DNA of 64,000 nucleotides from Trichobilharzia regenti (Eukaryota > Platyhelminthes > Trematoda > Strigeidida > Schistosomatidae): positions 6,679,517 through 6,743,516 of the forward strand of contig OX235263.1 in the NCBI GenBank assembly GCA_944472135.2, given 5' to 3'. Under the pieces are notes generated by a model. That model saw only the letters and a program-made list of their open reading frames with translations. It was not told the DNA's origin and did not search any database. Of this stretch, positions 55,138-61,100 are shown piece by piece. How positions within the stretch are numbered: the first letter of the stretch is position 1; the number at the start of each line of letters is the position of its first letter. Position numbers and translations under genes: made by a program.

Positions 55138-55168
<31 letters not shown>

Positions 55169-58100
55169 CTACACTTTGATGGAGTTACCGGCTATCATTA
55201 TCACTAGTTTATGATTATTTCTTTCACTATCATTATTATCATTAATGAATATTAATCATTGATGGGTCCAGTGATTTTCTTTCCTTCTTTCTGGTCAGGT
55301 CTTTTCTTCTTATTCCTACAGTAATCCCTTCTATTATTATTATTATTACTATTATTATTGTCATTATTATTATTATCCTATAACTGATAACCGGAATAAT
55401 TAATGAATTATCCATTTATTTATTTATTCAGTCAGTTAGTCAGCCAGTTATTTCTCTGGGTAATTTGATAATCCATTCTAATTTCTATGCCGTTTTCACA
55501 TCATATATATGTCTGTTTGTGTGTTTGTTTGTGTGTGTGTGTGTGTAGAGTTGAGTTAGAGGAGAACAGGTAGGGGAGGCGTGTGTGTGGAGTGGGAAGC
55601 AGTAGGTTGGAGCGGGGGACGGAGCGATGCTATCATATCATCATCTAACGTATAGGGGATTTCTCCGTCAATTGGGATAAATACATATACATATATGCGC
55701 CAATTGATTTATTATCTATCCGGTTATAATTCCATCTAGTGGCTATTATTATTATTATCATTATTAGAATATGCAGATGACATATTCCTGTTAAGAGAGG
55801 ATGCTGACAAAATGCAGAGTCTTCTGAACACCTTGACCGGCTGGCAATCTTCGTATGTTTGGCATGCGACTCGCCCCCTGTAAAATGTAAGATGCTGCTG
55901 CTACAGGACTGGACTACGTCAACTCCTAGCTTAGTGATAGGGAGTGAAGTGATAGAACATGTTGACCACCACTTCACCTATTTGTTTGGGAAGTTGTATC
56001 AGTATCACCAACGGACTGATTGGCGACGAAATCTCAGCACAGATCCAAAAAGCTTGAGCTGCTTTCGCTAACTTACGCGGATCTCTTGCGTAGGCGTAAC
56101 ATCCGGCTATCAACAACCAAGGGACGTGTGTACTGCTCATCAGTTCGCTCCGTCCTTGTCTATGGCTCTGAAACATGGCCAATACGAGTTGAAGACATGA
56201 AAAGGTTGACTGTTTTTGATCATAGATGTCTGCGATCTCTGTCTCACGTTAGGTGGTATAATAAGGTAAGTAATGTTGACGTTAGGCGTAGAGTGTTGGG
56301 TAAACAGGGAAAATCAATCGACGAGGCTATAAAGTTACATAGACTAAGATGGCTAGGTCACGTGCTGCGCATGCCTAACCATCGCCTCCCCCGACGGGCG
56401 TTAATAGCTGATATAGGTGGTGCAGGTTGGAAAAGAGTAAGTGGTGGCCAAACAAAAACACATGGCATCAATCCATGAAATCCTTGACAGTTAAACTGAG
56501 TCAGTGAGGTAGGGAGATTCAGACTTCCGGGTTGGGGCCCTCGGGACTGACTCTAGGAATCAATGGCTGGAGACAATAGGTGACATGGCTCAAAATCGTT
56601 GTCAATGGCCAGCGCAGATGTATTCAATCTCTGTAATCTTTCATATTCCTTTCTACCATTACCCATTCTGTTTCACTTTTATACTTGTCAGACTGTATTG
56701 ATTCTCTTCACTCATCTTCTTGTCTACCTTTGTGTGGTATTTGGAACGTAGCAACTCGAACTGGTGCACTTCGGTGCCAAGTTCTATGTTGAATCCAGAC
56801 AGACAGATAGATTATTATTATTATCACTATACAATGATTAGATAGCCTATGTATGGTTATATATATGTATATATATACTTGTATGTATGTATGTTATGTA
56901 TATGTGTCTATTGAATTTCATTAATAATTATAAACTAACAGGCCCACATGGTTATCCACCCGATGCTACAGGATGTCTACCGTATATGGATAATCAACAT
57001 TTTGCTGCCTATGGACGTCCAGGCACTGGTGGCGGAGCTGGAGGAGGTGGGTTGGGTATTTTAAATTTCTTTACAGAATCAGTTTTTTTTCAGTTTGATA
57101 TTATGTTTATGGCTTTATTTCATGGAGGATTTCATCATGAGCTGACATCATTTCGGGTCCCAGTGGCTCAATGGTCTACGAGCTAGCTCGTTAGCCTTGT
57201 AACCAGAAGGTCCTGGGTTCAAACCGTGTCAGTGGGTGCGTACTGATGAAGAGTCTCAGGCTTCCTAGCGAAACAGCTAGCTGTTCAGTACTCCCTGCAG
57301 GTTGGTTTTCCACTGGTTCTCTATCTGATGTCAGCTCATGATGAAGTCCTCCATGCAATTAAACAAAATTCCTGCAAAACCAATATGAAACCAAAATTTT
57401 TCGCTTTAGTTGTGCCGTCGGTGGGACAGCGGTAGAATGTTTGCGCGACCACTTGGCGCAATGTCTTCTTCGATGAGTGAGTTACTGCCTCATCTTCAAC
57501 CTGCTGTAACCTACTGGTCATGGCTTCCCACTAGAATCCCAGGTTAACTGCCTACCTAAATAGGGCCAGTCGCTAGTGAGCATCAGATTAATTTTCAAGT
57601 AATGGTTTTGTGGGTATTTTTTTGTTTGATTGAGTGGAGGATTTCATCATCATGAGCTGACATCAATTAGAGAACCACTGGAAAACCAATCGGCAGGGAG
57701 TACTGGACAGCTGGCTGTTTCGTCAGTCTAGTTTGATGATAATAATAATAATAATAATAATAATTTGCTTTATTCCAAAACAGTACTTGCGATACAAAAT
57801 GGAATTCTCAGCATTTCACTACCTACAGTATTGCATCCAGTTTGTACATTAACAATAAATAAAATTCTACATAGATTAAGGGTAGTCTTAGTTAGTTAAT
57901 TTTGACAACAACATATTAGCATATCGGTAGAAAAGCCAAAAGTGAACAGAAGTGTTTGAAGGTGTTAGAAAAGTAGATGGTAGCATACTTACTGGCGTAA
58001 GCAGAAGAAAGAAACAAAGCTGCACATAACAGAAAAAGAGAGAGAGAAAAGGAAAAGAAAGAAAAACACTGTACCTATAAATGATATGAGGAGTTGGAAA

Positions 58101-61100
58101 GACGAGATCCAATTGTTCTACTGGCTATTCAATAAGTTATAGGTGTCACGTCTAATGCTTTCTTTATCACACAGAACACAAATGAGCTAAGTAGGGTATG
58201 GTTGAGTTTTTGTACTTTCTAGTGCGAGCATATAGTTTTCCATATAGGCTTCTGGTTCTCCCTGATGACATACAAGGGGAGAGTTGTGAATGAAGAGGGT
58301 GGTAGTGTGAGTTAGATAGACAGAATGGATTTAGCCCATTTTTTACATGAGTCCAAGTGCCTGTCAACCGGAATATTAACAAGCTGGTTAAGTGGCACCC
58401 TGTGACTTACCCTGCTGACAACGTCTAACACCCTACGTAATAAGACATAGTCTTTCTTCAGTAGCCAGCCCTGGAAAAACTAAGGGGGAACAATAGAGAA
58501 TAATAGACAGAATACGGGAGTTAACGAATTGTAGGAGTATGGGTTGGGGCTCTTCATCAGGCAGACTTATTTATCTCAGAGAACTGGATCACTTTTTTTT
58601 GGCGAAATTTCATCATCGTGTTATTTCTTCAGCAGTCAATTATTCTAATCACTATTGTAGTTAGTTAACGGAGGAGTATGAAGGAGACCCCTTATTTCTC
58701 CTTTCATCTAAAGGGGGGACCACTCGTGTCTAAAGACACTATGTTATCAGCTGGGTTAATAATAGTAATAATAATAATAATAATAACAGAAATAATCAAT
58801 AATGTACATATATACATATACTGTATATAGGCAAACGTATAACCACCTACACACACACATACATACACACAACGCATCTATAGATGCACAGACGCACTAG
58901 AGTAGATGATTTATTGTTTAGTAGAAATAACAATTTACAAACAGGTGCATTCACTTGATTTGATTCCTAATGCAACACAACACACCACACCACAATACGC
59001 ACACACCTACACACATACACACAGACCAATATGAAAGTCACTGATTTTCTCATATTTTTAACTGAGAAATATTCACAAGCTATGCTGACGATGATGATGA
59101 TGATGGTGGTGTTGATGATTAGGCTATATAAGAAGAAGTATTCCATTTAATGTTTTATATGATTTGTCTGTTGTTGTTGGTGTTTATTGTTGTTATTATT
59201 TTTTCTCATATTCCCATCTTGTTATTTTGGCAGATTTTTGTGTCTGTGTGTGTGCGTGTGCATGTGTGTGTGTCTGACTCATTGATCACCATCTCTGTCT
59301 GACTGTTATTCACTGTTCTTCTTTTGTACCTCATCCTATTGTGAGAAGTACTAGTGTGGTAGTAGCGAGTAGGTTGAATGGTATTCATCAATAAGTGTAA
59401 ATTTCGAAACAATGAGTTCCTTTTTTTTCTTTTAGCTTCATTTCTCTAATCACAGAGTCATTAATTAATCGATAATAATAAATCAATATTAAGCATTGAT
59501 TCATCCTGATGTATGTATGTCGATGGTTCAGCGGTAGAATACTCTTGCCAACCAACCAACCAACCCCACAGCAGACACCATACCCGGTCCCACAGCCTGG
59601 TGATGGCCTTCTAAATAGGGAAGGATGGTGGGTGTGCGCGAAGCAGACAGGCTAGCCTCTGATGAAATCTCAGTAAGGATACAGAAGGCTCATTTGGCAT
59701 ATACCTGCCAGTTTATGCCGCCTCTGGCTTAGTGAACGTGATATTCGGCTGGCTGTTGAGCAGAGGACGGCTGTACTGCTCAGCAGTGCATTCCGTCCTT
59801 TATAGTCTGGCTGTGAGATATGGCCACTGAAAGCAGAAGGCATTAAAAAAAGGCTGACCAGCTATCTTTGATCACAGGTGCCTGCGTTCTATTACCCGTG
59901 TGTGTCAGGTGGTATAATTGGGTGAGGAATATTGAGGTTAGGCGTGGATCGTGTGCTAGGTAAGCGGGAGGGGAAATCAATAGACGAGGTTGTGAAGCTA
60001 AATGTATACCTAGCCATCGCCTTCATCGACAATGGGCAATGTTAGCTGACATAGGATGGATCACCTTGGAAAAGAGCCAGTGGTGGTCAAACCAAAACAT
60101 GGCCCAATTAGTCAATGAAATCCATAACAGTTAGTTTAAGTCAGCCAACCACGTAGGAAGGTGTAGACTGGTTTCGTGGTTGGGGTCCTAGGGATTGATG
60201 GTAAAAACCAATGAAGGCTGGAGACAATTGGTGATGTGGCTCAGAATAGTTCTCAATGGCTGGCGCAGATGCATCCACTCCTTGTGACTTATGATTTCCA
60301 ATGAAACTATATTGTTCTTCGTTATTACTATTCCTTTTGTTTAATATCCCTGTCTACTGTCTCTATTTTGCATTTCTTCTACTTTCTTCTCTTGCTTTGT
60401 GTGGTACATGGAGGGAGTGTGGTGACTCGAAGTGCTGGTGCACATCGGTGCAAAGTTCTATGTTGAAACCAGTCAGTCAGTCAGTCGTCAGTCGGTAGAT
60501 GAGATTGATGGTGCACCCACTGAGACTCGAACGCAGTACCTATCACATTTTAAACGCCAAAGTGTTATTCCCTAGAATAGTCTCAGATAGTACGAAATGA
60601 GTATCCTGGAGTATTTCACTGCTCGTTGCCTTCCATCAAACAATATCAGTTTCAATCGTCAGACGCCATCGTCGAACATCGTCAAATCAGTCAATGGGGA
60701 ACACAAATCATTGACTCTTCTAATCCCTAGTCATTTGAATCGGTTGTTATCTAACCGAAAAGTGGTCATCATGAATGAATCTTTTGAGAAACACCACCCC
60801 CCCCACACGCACAGAACTTTCATTTCATAAGTTATGCAATATAACTTATATAATTGTGACTATTCTGCCATTTTCTGAGGTTTCAAAGCAAAATAATTCT
60901 GGAGGTGTAATTTATAGTTCAATTTTGACTTTTCTATTGATTGATAGGACCGAAGTATTCGGCCCCTGCTGGCTGACATGTCGGCAGATGCTTCAACGAC
61001 GTTTGAGGATTTAACTTGAAGTAATTTGGTCGTCCAAGCTTTATGGTGGATAACGCTTTGGTGTTTGAAACGCGATGGGTTATGACTGGGTTCAAGCCTC

